Shown here: positions 20,952 to 28,467 of the stretch, piece by piece
How positions within the stretch are numbered: position 1 is the first letter of the stretch
Layout of the letters: every line of letters starts with the position of its first letter
Assembly: GCA_028291885.1 (NCBI GenBank)
Contig: JAQGNJ010000140.1
Span: 1-36,828, forward strand
Direction of reading: 5' to 3'
Length of the DNA stretch: 36,828 nucleotides
DNA from: Ramlibacter sp.
Lineage (GTDB): Bacteria; Pseudomonadota; Gammaproteobacteria; Burkholderiales; Burkholderiaceae_C
Notes under the pieces: model-generated
Seen by the model: the letters and a program-made list of their open reading frames with translations, nothing else
Told to the model about the DNA's origin: nothing
Database searches by the model: none
Made by a program: the position numbers and the translations under genes

Positions 20952-22496
20952 ATGACGAAGCCCCTCAAACCCGCCGACTACCTCAAGAAGATCCTGACCG
21001 CGAAGGTCTATGACGTGGCGGTGGAATCGGCGCTCGAGCCGGCAAAGAACCTGAGCCGGCGGCTGCACAACAAGGTGCTGCTCAAGCGGGAAGACCAGCA
21101 GCCGGTCTTCAGCTTCAAGCTGCGCGGCGCTTACAACAAAATGGCCCATCTGAGCCCCGACGAGCTCAAGCGCGGCGTGATCTGCGCCTCGGCCGGAAAC
21201 CATGCCCAGGGCGTGGCGCTCTCGGCCCACAAGCTCGGCTCGCGGGCGGTGATCGTCATGCCGGTGACGACGCCACAGCTCAAGATCGATGCGGTCAAGG
21301 CGCTGGGCGGCGAGGTCGTGCTGCACGGCGACAGCTACTCCGATGCCTACGAAAAGGCCGCGCAGCTCGAAAAGGAGCAGCAGCTGACCTTCGTCCACCC
21401 GTTCGACGATCCCGACGTCATCGCCGGCCAGGGCACGATCGCCATGGAGATCCTGCGCCAGAACCAGGGGCCGCTCGACGCGGTCTTCGTCGCGATCGGC
21501 GGCGGCGGGCTGATCTCGGGCGTCGCCAACTACATCAAGGCGGTGCGGCCGGAGATCCGGGTCATCGGCGTGCAGATGAACGACTCCGACGCGATGGCGC
21601 AGTCGGTCGCGGCCAGCAAGCGCGTGACCCTGGCCGACGTCGGCCTGTTTTCCGACGGCACGGCGGTGAAGCTGGTCGGCCAGGAAACGTTCCGGATCGC
21701 GCGCGAACTGGTGGACGAATTCATGACCGTCGACACCGACGCGGTGTGCGCCGCGATCAAGGACGTCTTCGTCGACACGCGCAGCATCGTCGAGCCGGCG
21801 GGGGCGCTGGCCGTCGCCGCGATCAAGCAGTACGTCGCCAAGAACAAGACCCGCGGCGAAACCTACGCGGCGATCCTGTGCGGCGCCAACATGAACTTCG
21901 ACCGGCTGCGTTTCGTGGCCGAACGGGCCGAGGTCGGCGAGGAGCGCGAGGCTCTCTTCGCGGTGACGATCCCGGAGGAGCGCGGCAGCTTCAGGCGCTT
22001 CTGCGAGTTGATCGGCGAGCTGCCGGGCGGCGCGCGCAACGTGACGGAGTTCAACTACCGGATCAGCGATGCGGCCAAGGCCCATGTGTTCGTCGGCCTG
22101 ACCACCCATGGCAAGGGCGAGTCAGGCAGGATCGCGGCGAATTTCAGCCGCCACGGCTTCGACGCGGTCGATCTCACCCACGACGAACTGGCCAAGGAAC
22201 ACATCCGCCACATGGTCGGCGGACGCTCCGGCCTGGCGCAGGACGAGCGGCTGCTGCGGTTCGTCTTTCCCGAGCGGCCGGGCGCGCTGCTGAAATTCCT
22301 GTCGCACATGCGCCCGGGCTGGAACATCACCTTGTTCCACTACCGCAACCAGGGGGCGGACTACGGGCGGATCCTGGTCGGATTGCAGGTTCCGACGGCG
22401 GACAACAAGGCCTTCAAGTCCTTCCTGGCCGACCTGGGTTATCCGTCGGTCGAAGAGACCGACAACCCGGTCTACCGGCTGTTCCTGCAGAGTTGA
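20952..22496 (+). CDS. ilvA: Threonine ammonia-lyase (threonine dehydratase), biosynthetic
   Basis: PLP enzyme converting threonine to 2-oxobutanoate, first step of isoleucine synthesis, 514 residues. The PLP lysine is Lys56 in PVFSFKLRGAYNKM, the phosphate-binding Gly loop is AIGGGGLISGVANY, and SAGNHAQGVA lies between them. Residues from about 335 to the end form two ACT-like Thr_dehydrat_C regulatory domains, the hallmark of the long, isoleucine-sensitive form. The ATG at 20952 gives a typical N terminus (MTKPLKPADYLKKIL); an ATG at 20919 inside the terminator is an unlikely alternative. It is convergent with gspC, six bases between the stops. Confidence 0.96.
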   Translation: MTKPLKPADYLKKILTAKVYDVAVESALEPAKNLSRRLHNKVLLKREDQQPVFSFKLRGAYNKMAHLSPDELKRGVICASAGNHAQGVALSAHKLGSRAVIVMPVTTPQLKIDAVKALGGEVVLHGDSYSDAYEKAAQLEKEQQLTFVHPFDDPDVIAGQGTIAMEILRQNQGPLDAVFVAIGGGGLISGVANYIKAVRPEIRVIGVQMNDSDAMAQSVAASKRVTLADVGLFSDGTAVKLVGQETFRIARELVDEFMTVDTDAVCAAIKDVFVDTRSIVEPAGALAVAAIKQYVAKNKTRGETYAAILCGANMNFDRLRFVAERAEVGEEREALFAVTIPEERGSFRRFCELIGELPGGARNVTEFNYRISDAAKAHVFVGLTTHGKGESGRIAANFSRHGFDAVDLTHDELAKEHIRHMVGGRSGLAQDERLLRFVFPERPGALLKFLSHMRPGWNITLFHYRNQGADYGRILVGLQVPTADNKAFKSFLADLGYPSVEETDNPVYRLFLQS

Positions 22497-22502
22497 ACGG
22501 CG

Positions 22503-22958
22503 TCAGTTCTTCGGCTCGGGGAGTTCGAGCGTGACGAGTGCGGGGCCGCTGGCGCTGGCGGCGAGAACGGCGCGACGCCGGTCCACCGATTGCAGCACCA
22601 GGCCCTCGTCGACTGCCGATCCGACGCGGAACGGCCGCGCCGGCTTGCCGTCCACGGCGATCAGCGCCGCGCCCCGATGCGAGCGCTCCGCAACCACGCC
22701 AAGCAGGTTGAAGCGGCTGGCCAGGTTGACGGCCGGCGTCGCCGCTGCCGGCAAAGCGGCCATCGGGGTGGCTCCCAGCAGGCGGGCCACGGCCTGGGGA
22801 TCGGCCGGAATGGCGGTGCGCAGGGGAGCGGCCACTGCCGCCGGCGCGGCACGGGGCGCGATCCGCAAGCCCCAATAGACGCAGCTGGCGCCGGCCAGCA
22901 GCCACAGGACCAGGGTGGACGCGCGCAGCGCCCACCTGCTTTGCACACTCGTTGCCAT
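22503..22958 (-). CDS. gspC: Type II secretion system protein C (inner-membrane HR domain protein)
   Basis: Links the inner-membrane platform to the secretin in type II secretion, 151 residues. A short cytoplasmic head is followed by a membrane anchor at about residues 14-31 (STLVLWLLAGASCVYWGLRI). An Ala/Pro-rich linker and the homology-region beta domain come next: FNLLGVVAERSHRGAALIAV quoted as FNLLGVVAE, then GKPARPFRVG. It lacks a C-terminal PDZ or coiled-coil domain, which is common in betaproteobacteria. It is divergent from gspG with about 40 bases between the starts. Confidence 0.88.
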   Translation of the reverse strand: MATSVQSRWALRASTLVLWLLAGASCVYWGLRIAPRAAPAAVAAPLRTAIPADPQAVARLLGATPMAALPAAATPAVNLASRFNLLGVVAERSHRGAALIAVDGKPARPFRVGSAVDEGLVLQSVDRRRAVLAASASGPALVTLELPEPKN

Positions 22959-22999
22959 ATGCGGCGATTATCATGGAAGCGATCCACTCGAAAAACGAC

Positions 23000-23440
23000 A
23001 TGAATGCCCTTTGCTCCACCCTGAAACGTCGCGTCCAGGCCGGCTTCACCCTGATCGAGCTGATGGTGGTGCTTGTCATCATCGGCGTGCTCGCCGCCCT
23101 GATCGTTCCGAACGTGCTGGATCGCGCCGACGACGCGCGTGCGACCGCCGCCAAAACCGACGTCAACAACCTGATGCAGGCCCTGAAGCTGTACCGGCTG
23201 GACAACCAGCGTTATCCCAGCGGCGACCAGGGCCTGCAGGCGCTTGTCGCCAAACCCACCGTCGGCGCGATCCCGCCGAACTGGAAGCCCTACCTGGAAA
23301 AGCTGCCTAACGACCCCTGGGGCCGGCCCTACCAGTACCTCAATCCCGGCGTGAAGGGAGAGATCGACGTGATGTCCTTCGGCGCCGATGGCCAGCCCGG
23401 CGGCGAGGGCAAGAATGCGGACATCGGTTCCTGGCAATAG
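23000..23440 (+). CDS. gspG: Type II secretion major pseudopilin GspG
   Basis: Main subunit of the periplasmic pseudopilus, 146 residues. It has a prepilin leader cleaved after Gly in QAG|FTLIELMVVLVIIGVLA, with Glu at mature position 5. The C-terminal calcium-binding-type pseudopilin region follows (NDPWGRPYQYLNPG and SFGADGQPGGEGKNADIGSW). The ATG at 23000 gives a 15-residue basic leader; an upstream in-frame ATG at 22973 would lengthen it by nine residues, and neither has a clear ribosome site. First gene of the plus-strand secretion operon. Confidence 0.95.
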   Translation: MNALCSTLKRRVQAGFTLIELMVVLVIIGVLAALIVPNVLDRADDARATAAKTDVNNLMQALKLYRLDNQRYPSGDQGLQALVAKPTVGAIPPNWKPYLEKLPNDPWGRPYQYLNPGVKGEIDVMSFGADGQPGGEGKNADIGSWQ

Positions 23441-23885
23441 GCGCCGCACTGCGCCGGCCGCAACCCGGGTTTCCGGCTTCACGCTGCTGGAACTGCTGGT
23501 CGTGGTGGCGATCATCGCCATCGCCAGCGCCGGAGTGAGTTTCGCCCTGCGCGACAGCGCCGACACCCAGCTCGAACGCGAAGCGCAGCGGCTTGCCGCC
23601 CTGCTGGAATCGGCCCGGGCGCAGTCGCGCACCAGCGGTCGTCCCGTGCAGTGGCGCGCCATCCCCGGCGGCTTCCGTTTCGAGGGCCTGCCGCCGGAGG
23701 CGCTTCCCGAACAATGGCTGGAGCCGAGCACCGAAGTCCTGGGCACCGGCGCATTGCAGCTCGGCCCGGAACCCATCATCGGAAGGCAGCAGGTGGTGCT
23801 CGGCTCCTCGGCGCTTCCGGGCCGCAGCCTGCGCATCGCCACCGACGGACTGCGGCCGTTCGCCGTCACGGCGCAACAGCCATGA
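23415..23885 (+). CDS. gspH: Type II secretion minor pseudopilin GspH
   Basis: Minor pseudopilin of 156 residues with prepilin signal VSG|FTLLELLVVVAIIAIAS. The body continues with FALRDSADTQLEREAQRLAALL, quoted here as LEREAQRLAALLESARAQS, and a C-terminal beta region (LRIATDGLRPFAV). The ATG at 23415 is preceded by GAGGGC and overlaps the gspG end by 26 bases; an ATG at 23388 is an alternative. The stop lies within a 14-bp tandem duplication shared with the gspI start. Confidence 0.9.
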   Translation: MRTSVPGNRRRTAPAATRVSGFTLLELLVVVAIIAIASAGVSFALRDSADTQLEREAQRLAALLESARAQSRTSGRPVQWRAIPGGFRFEGLPPEALPEQWLEPSTEVLGTGALQLGPEPIIGRQQVVLGSSALPGRSLRIATDGLRPFAVTAQQP

Positions 23886-23900
23886 AGCAACAGCCATGAA
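23873..23900 (+). repeat. Perfect 14-bp tandem duplication at gspH/gspI junction
   Basis: GCAACAGCCATGAA occurs twice back to back (23873-23886 and 23887-23900). The first copy contains the gspH stop TGA and an ATG at 23882. The second contains the gspI start ATG at 23896. The first ATG opens a five-codon frame whose TGA overlaps the gspI ATG. Confidence 0.97.
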
Positions 23901-24249
23901 AGAGCGCGGCTTCACGCTGATCGAGGTCCTGGTGGCGCTCGGGATCGTCGCCATCGCACTGCTGGCCGGCCTGCAGGCGACCACCGCGCTGACCAACAAC
24001 GCGCTGCGCCAGTCGGACGTGCTGCTCGCGCACATCTGCGCCGAAAACGAACTGGTCAAGGTCCGCCTGTCGCGGCAGATGCCCGGCGTCGGCGAGAACA
24101 GCGTCCCTTGCGAGCAGGCAGGCCGCGCCTTCAGCGTCAAGCTGGCCGTGCTGCCCACGCCCAACCCGAGTTTCCGGCGGGTCGATGCGCAGGTGCTGGA
24201 CGGCGAATTGCCGGTGCTGCGGCTGTCCACCGTCGTCGGCAGGTACTGA
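23896..24249 (+). CDS. gspI: Type II secretion minor pseudopilin GspI
   Basis: Minor pseudopilin of 117 residues. Prepilin signal is MKERG|FTLIEVLVALGIVAIALL, followed by NALRQSDVLLAHICAENEL and a short C-terminal domain, matching GspI length and the family AENEL-like helix end. With GspJ and GspK it forms the tip complex of the pseudopilus. The ATG at 23896 was chosen because it directly precedes the leader; the earlier ATG at 23882 terminates after five codons. Its TGA overlaps the gspJ ATG (TGATG). Confidence 0.93.
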   Translation: MKERGFTLIEVLVALGIVAIALLAGLQATTALTNNALRQSDVLLAHICAENELVKVRLSRQMPGVGENSVPCEQAGRAFSVKLAVLPTPNPSFRRVDAQVLDGELPVLRLSTVVGRY

Positions 24250-24950
24250 TGGCAACGCGCCGCAGCGCTCGGGGGTTCACGCTGGTCGAACTGCTGGTGG
24301 CGCTGTTCGCGATGGCGCTGCTCGCGGTCATGAGCTGGCGCGGCCTGGACGGCATGACACGGGCGCAGGCCATCACGGCGGCGCGGGCCGACGAGGTGCT
24401 CAGCTTGCAGATCGGCCTGGCGCAGTGGAGCGCCGACCTCGATGCCGTCATCCAGCTGCCGCAGGCCTCCGCCCTCGACTGGAACGGCCGCGTCCTGCGC
24501 CTGACGCGGCGCGACACCACCAATCCCGGCAACGGTGTGCAGGTGGTCGGCTGGACGCTGCGCGCCGGCCAGTGGCTGCGCTGGCAGTCGCCGCCGCTGA
24601 CCACCCGAGCGCAACTGGACCAGGCCTGGCAGACAGCCGACCGCTGGTCGCAGTCGCCCGGCGACGACGACCGCCGGCTGGAGGTCGCCGTCACGCCGCT
24701 GCAGGAATGGCAGATCTTCTATTTCCGCAGCGATGCCTGGACCAATCCGCAATCGAGCGACGCGACGTCGGCCGGCGCCCTGGCCCAGCCCGGGCTGACG
24801 CCGGAAGCCCAGAGAGCGCTGGCAGCGCAAACCACACCGGCGATTCCCGAAGGTGTGCGCCTGGTGCTGTTGTTGCCGGCCGGACAGGCCATCTCGGGAC
24901 AGATCACCCGCGACTGGGTGCGTCCCACGGTGGGAGGCGGCAAATCATGA
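24249..24950 (+). CDS. gspJ: Type II secretion minor pseudopilin GspJ
   Basis: Tip pseudopilin of 233 residues. Prepilin signal is SARG|FTLVELLVALFAMALLA, followed by SWRGLDGMTRAQ, which is typical for GspJ, and a large beta domain (LEVAVTPLQEWQIFYFRSDAW partly quoted as LQEWQIFYFRSDAW). The C-terminal part has VRLVLLLPAGQ. The start overlaps the gspI stop by one base and the stop overlaps the gspK start by four, so translation is probably coupled through gspI-J-K. Confidence 0.94.
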   Translation: MATRRSARGFTLVELLVALFAMALLAVMSWRGLDGMTRAQAITAARADEVLSLQIGLAQWSADLDAVIQLPQASALDWNGRVLRLTRRDTTNPGNGVQVVGWTLRAGQWLRWQSPPLTTRAQLDQAWQTADRWSQSPGDDDRRLEVAVTPLQEWQIFYFRSDAWTNPQSSDATSAGALAQPGLTPEAQRALAAQTTPAIPEGVRLVLLLPAGQAISGQITRDWVRPTVGGGKS

Positions 24951-25933
24951 CGAGGCGGAGCGGACAGAGTGGCGCGGCGCTGCTGATGGCAATGCTCACC
25001 GTCACCCTGGTCGCCACCTTCGCGGCCGCCGCGATGTGGCAGCAGTGGCGCAGCGTCGAAGTGGAACAGGCCGAGCGCACCCGCGTGCAGTCGGCATGGA
25101 TCCTCACCGGGGCGCTGGACTGGGCCCGGCTGATCCTGCGGGAAGACGGCAAGGCGGGGGGCGCCGACTACCTGTCGGAACCCTGGGCTGTGCCGCTGGA
25201 GGAGGCAAGGTTGTCGACCTTCCTGGCCGCGGAAAACGGCGTCGCCACGGTGGCTTCGGGCGACGACACGATGGACGCATTCCTCTCCGGCCAGATCATC
25301 GACCAGCAATCGATGCTGAACGTCGGCAACCTGGTCAAGAACGGGCAGGTCCAGGATGCGTGGCTGCGCTGCTTCGCCCGGCTGTTCGAATTGCTGGGGC
25401 TGCCACCGGCGCAGCTCGCCACGCTGGCGGAAAACCTGCGCTTCGCCAGCGACAGCAGCGCCGCCAACCGGTCCTCGGCGATGGCACCGCTGATGCCGCA
25501 ACGGCTGGAGCAGCTGGTCTGGCTGGGTCTCGCCCCCGAAACCGTCGCGGTGCTCCAGCCCTACGTCACCGTGCTGCCCTCCACCACGGTCCCGGTGAAC
25601 CTGAACACCGCCCGGGCCGAGGTGATCTATGCCGCCGTCGAGGGGCTGAGCCTGGCGGACGCGCAACGCATGGTCGCCGAGCGCGACCGCTCGCACTTTC
25701 GCGACGTGGCGTCCGCGGCCAAGGTGGTCGGTCGCGACGTCGCTTCCTTCGGCGCCGACCAGGTCGGTATCGCGTCGAGTTTTTTCGAAAGCCGCGGCCG
25801 CTTGCGCCTGGGCCAGATGGTGGTCGAGGAGCGCTCGCTGCTGCAACGGGCGGGAGCCGACGTGCGCGCACTCCAGCGCGAGCGCGGCGTGATCGCCGGC
25901 CGCCCGCCCGGCAGCCCTCTTGCAGCGCGCTGA
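24947..25933 (+). CDS. gspK: Type II secretion minor pseudopilin GspK
   Basis: Tip pseudopilin of 328 residues, the largest of the five. The leader is MTRRSGQSG followed by AALLMAMLTVTLVATFAAAA; as expected for GspK there is no Glu at mature position 5. The large helical/SAM-like domain contains DQQSMLNVGNL and the VPVNLNTARAEVIYAAVEGL stretch, typical of the helix-hairpin-helix-like part of GspK. It overlaps gspJ by four bases. A 38-base gap separates it from gspL. Confidence 0.94.
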   Translation: MTRRSGQSGAALLMAMLTVTLVATFAAAAMWQQWRSVEVEQAERTRVQSAWILTGALDWARLILREDGKAGGADYLSEPWAVPLEEARLSTFLAAENGVATVASGDDTMDAFLSGQIIDQQSMLNVGNLVKNGQVQDAWLRCFARLFELLGLPPAQLATLAENLRFASDSSAANRSSAMAPLMPQRLEQLVWLGLAPETVAVLQPYVTVLPSTTVPVNLNTARAEVIYAAVEGLSLADAQRMVAERDRSHFRDVASAAKVVGRDVASFGADQVGIASSFFESRGRLRLGQMVVEERSLLQRAGADVRALQRERGVIAGRPPGSPLAAR

Positions 25934-25971
25934 GGAAACGCGATGTCGTCTGCCTACAATCGCCGCAGCCA

Positions 25972-27180
25972 ATGAGCTCGCTGATCCTCCTGCTCCCCAA
26001 CGCCGCCGTCGGCCCGTCGACGGAGTTCGACTACGTCGTCACCTCCGATGGACGCTCCGTCGGCGATCGCGCCAGCGCGCCCGCCGCCCTGCTGCCCCGC
26101 CCGTCCGGCGCGGGCGCCGAGGTCGTCGCCGTCGTTCCGCTGTCGGCCCTGTCCTGGCACCTGGTCGACCTCCCCAAGGGGGTCTCGGCTTCTTCCCCGC
26201 GCCTTCGCGCGGTGCTCGAGGGCCTGCTGGAAGATCGCCTGCTCGACGAACCGGAGGCGCTGCACTTCGCCGTCCAGCCGCACGCCAAGGCCGGCGCGCC
26301 GGTGTGGGTGGCCGTGTGCGAGCGCCAATGGCTGCGTGACGCCGTGCATGCGCTGGAGGCGGTCGAGCGGCCGATCTCGCGGATCGTCCCGGAGTTCACG
26401 CCGGACGATCCGCCGACCCTCTGCGCCATCGGAGAACCCGAAAGCGCGACCCTGGTCCAAACCGGCAAGGACGGCGTGCTTGCCCTGCCGCTGGCGCCGC
26501 AGGCGCTGGCGCTGTTGCCGGCCTTGCCTGACGGCACGCGCCGGGTCGCCGAACCCGGCGTGGCAGCCCTGGCCGAGCAGCTGCTGCAGCATCCCGTGGA
26601 ATTGCAGCAGCCGGCCGAACGCTGGCTGCAGGCCGCGCAATCGGGCTGGGACCTGGCGCAATCCGAGTTCGCCAGCTCCAACCGGGCCCGCGCGCTCAAG
26701 CGCCTCACCGGCCTGTGGGCCGACGTGCTGCGCTCGCCGCAATGGCGGCCGGCGCGATGGGGCGCACTGCTGCTGGTGGTCGCGAACCTGCTGGGCCTGA
26801 ACGCCTGGGCGTGGAAGGAACGCTCCGCCCTGCAAGCCAAGCGCGATGCCGTGAGGCGCGTCCTCACCACCACCTTCCCGCAGGTCAAGGTCGTGGTCGA
26901 TGCACCGCTGCAGATGGAAAAGGAAGTGGCCCTGCTGCGCCAGTCCGCCGGCGCGACTTCGGGCCGGGACCTCGAGGCGATGCTGGGCGCCCTGGCGTCC
27001 GTCACGCCGCTGCTGCAGCCGCCGGGCGCGATCGAATATGTCGGCGGCGAGCTTCGGCTCAAGGGGCTCGCCGCCACGCCCGAAGACGCGCGCGGCCTGG
27101 CCGAGACGCTGCGTGGCCGTGGTTACGCGGCGGACCTGCGCGGCGACACGCTGGTCGTGACCGCGCAGGAGGCGCCATGA
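25972..27180 (+). CDS. gspL: Type II secretion inner-membrane protein GspL
   Basis: Recruits the GspE ATPase to the inner-membrane platform, 402 residues. The N-terminal actin-like cytoplasmic domain (about residues 1-230) includes ALSWHLVDLPKG and LEDRLLDEPEALHFAV. A single membrane helix lies at about residues 260-282 (WGALLLVVANLLGLNAWAW). The periplasmic ferredoxin-like domain ends the protein (YVGGELRLKGLAA). The start has no strong ribosome site. Its TGA overlaps the gspM ATG (ATGA). Confidence 0.93.
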   Translation: MSSLILLLPNAAVGPSTEFDYVVTSDGRSVGDRASAPAALLPRPSGAGAEVVAVVPLSALSWHLVDLPKGVSASSPRLRAVLEGLLEDRLLDEPEALHFAVQPHAKAGAPVWVAVCERQWLRDAVHALEAVERPISRIVPEFTPDDPPTLCAIGEPESATLVQTGKDGVLALPLAPQALALLPALPDGTRRVAEPGVAALAEQLLQHPVELQQPAERWLQAAQSGWDLAQSEFASSNRARALKRLTGLWADVLRSPQWRPARWGALLLVVANLLGLNAWAWKERSALQAKRDAVRRVLTTTFPQVKVVVDAPLQMEKEVALLRQSAGATSGRDLEAMLGALASVTPLLQPPGAIEYVGGELRLKGLAATPEDARGLAETLRGRGYAADLRGDTLVVTAQEAP

Positions 27181-27656
27181 ACAGATCCGAACTGACGGCC
27201 CATTGGGCGAGGCTGGCGCCGCGCGAGCAGCGCATGGTCGCGGCCGCCGTGGGCCTGGTGGCCGTTGCGCTGCTCTGGTGGCTGCTGCTCGCGCCGCCGC
27301 TGGCGGTGATGCGCGGGGCCGAGGCCCAGCACCGCGTGCTCGACGCCCAGCTGCAGCGGATGCTGGCCCTGCAGGCGCAGGCCCAGGCGCTGCAATCGCA
27401 GCCGCGACAGACCCAGGACGAAGCGTCGCGCCTGCTGGAGGCGACCGTGCGCCAGCAGCTGGGCACGACGGCGCGGATGTCGATCGCGGGCGACCGGGTG
27501 ACGATCACCCTGAACGGCACGGCGCCGGACGCCCTCGGCCAGTGGCTCACCCAGGCGCGCACCAACGCGCGGGTCCTGCCCGCCGAGGCCCGCCTCACGC
27601 GCGACGCCGCCGGCCTGTGGAACGGCTCGCTGGTGCTGGCGCTGCCACCGCGCTGA
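27177..27656 (+). CDS. gspM: Type II secretion inner-membrane protein GspM
   Basis: Partner of GspL, 159 residues. A short cytoplasmic head with the typical WARLAPREQRMV motif is followed by one membrane helix (about residues 22-42), a Gln/Ala-rich coiled-coil-like segment and a small ferredoxin-like periplasmic domain. Overlaps gspL by four bases and is followed after 15 bases by gspN. Confidence 0.93.
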   Translation: MNRSELTAHWARLAPREQRMVAAAVGLVAVALLWWLLLAPPLAVMRGAEAQHRVLDAQLQRMLALQAQAQALQSQPRQTQDEASRLLEATVRQQLGTTARMSIAGDRVTITLNGTAPDALGQWLTQARTNARVLPAEARLTRDAAGLWNGSLVLALPPR

Positions 27657-27671
27657 CCGACCTCGCAGCCC

Positions 27672-28466
27672 GTGGCCCGTCCCAAGCGCGATCCCTGGCC
27701 CGCAGCTCCCTGGTCCTGGGCCTGGGGCGGCCTGGTCCTCGGCCTGGCGCTGGCGCTGGCGCTGTTCGCGCCGGCCCGCTGGCTGGCTGGCGGTCTCGAG
27801 CGCGCCAGCGCGGGGCGCGTGCTGCTGGACGACCCGCGCGGCACGGTCTGGAACGGCTCCGCCCGCCTGCTGCTCGCCGGCGGCACGGGGAGCAACGACC
27901 TCGCCGCGCTGCCCGGGCGCATCGACTGGCGCATCCGCCCTGCCTGGGGCGGCGTCGACGCCGAATTCAATGCCGGTTGCTGCACGACGCAGCCGCTGGT
28001 GCTGCGGGGCCGGGCGCGATGGGGCGGCGCCAGCCTGCAGGTCGGCGACCAGCGCTCGCAGTGGCCGGCAGCGGTGCTGGCCGGCCTGGGCACGCCGTGG
28101 AACACCCTGCAGATCGACGGCGATCTGCTGCTGGCGACCCAGGGGCTTTCAGTAGAATGGACCGAAGGGCGCCTGGCGTTGGCCGGCCGCGCCGAACTGA
28201 CGGCGTCGCGCCTGTCGTCGCGCCTGTCCACACTGAGGCCCATGGGCAGTTACCGCATCACCCTAGCCGGGGGTTCCCCATCGACACTGCAAGTCGATAC
28301 GCTGGAAGGCGCCCTGCAGCTGGCGGGCAGCGGCCAGTGGGTCGGATCCAGGCTGCGCTTTTCCGGCACGGCCAGCGCCGCACCCGAGCGGGAAGCGGCG
28401 TTGTCCAACCTGCTGAACATCATCGGACGCCGCAGCGGCGCCCGCTCGATCATCACCATAGGCTGA
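27672..28466 (+). CDS. gspN: Type II secretion protein GspN
   Basis: Accessory inner-membrane-anchored protein of 264 residues, GTG start. One N-terminal membrane helix (about residues 18-34) is followed by a periplasmic repetitive beta domain: GTVWNGSARLLLAGG, LPGRIDWRIRPAW, GSYRITLAGG and LQLAGSGQWVGSRLRFSGTA. GspN is optional in type II systems and its role is not well defined. It ends one base before the gspD start. Confidence 0.9.
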   Translation: MARPKRDPWPAAPWSWAWGGLVLGLALALALFAPARWLAGGLERASAGRVLLDDPRGTVWNGSARLLLAGGTGSNDLAALPGRIDWRIRPAWGGVDAEFNAGCCTTQPLVLRGRARWGGASLQVGDQRSQWPAAVLAGLGTPWNTLQIDGDLLLATQGLSVEWTEGRLALAGRAELTASRLSSRLSTLRPMGSYRITLAGGSPSTLQVDTLEGALQLAGSGQWVGSRLRFSGTASAAPEREAALSNLLNIIGRRSGARSIITIG

Positions 28467-28467
28467 C

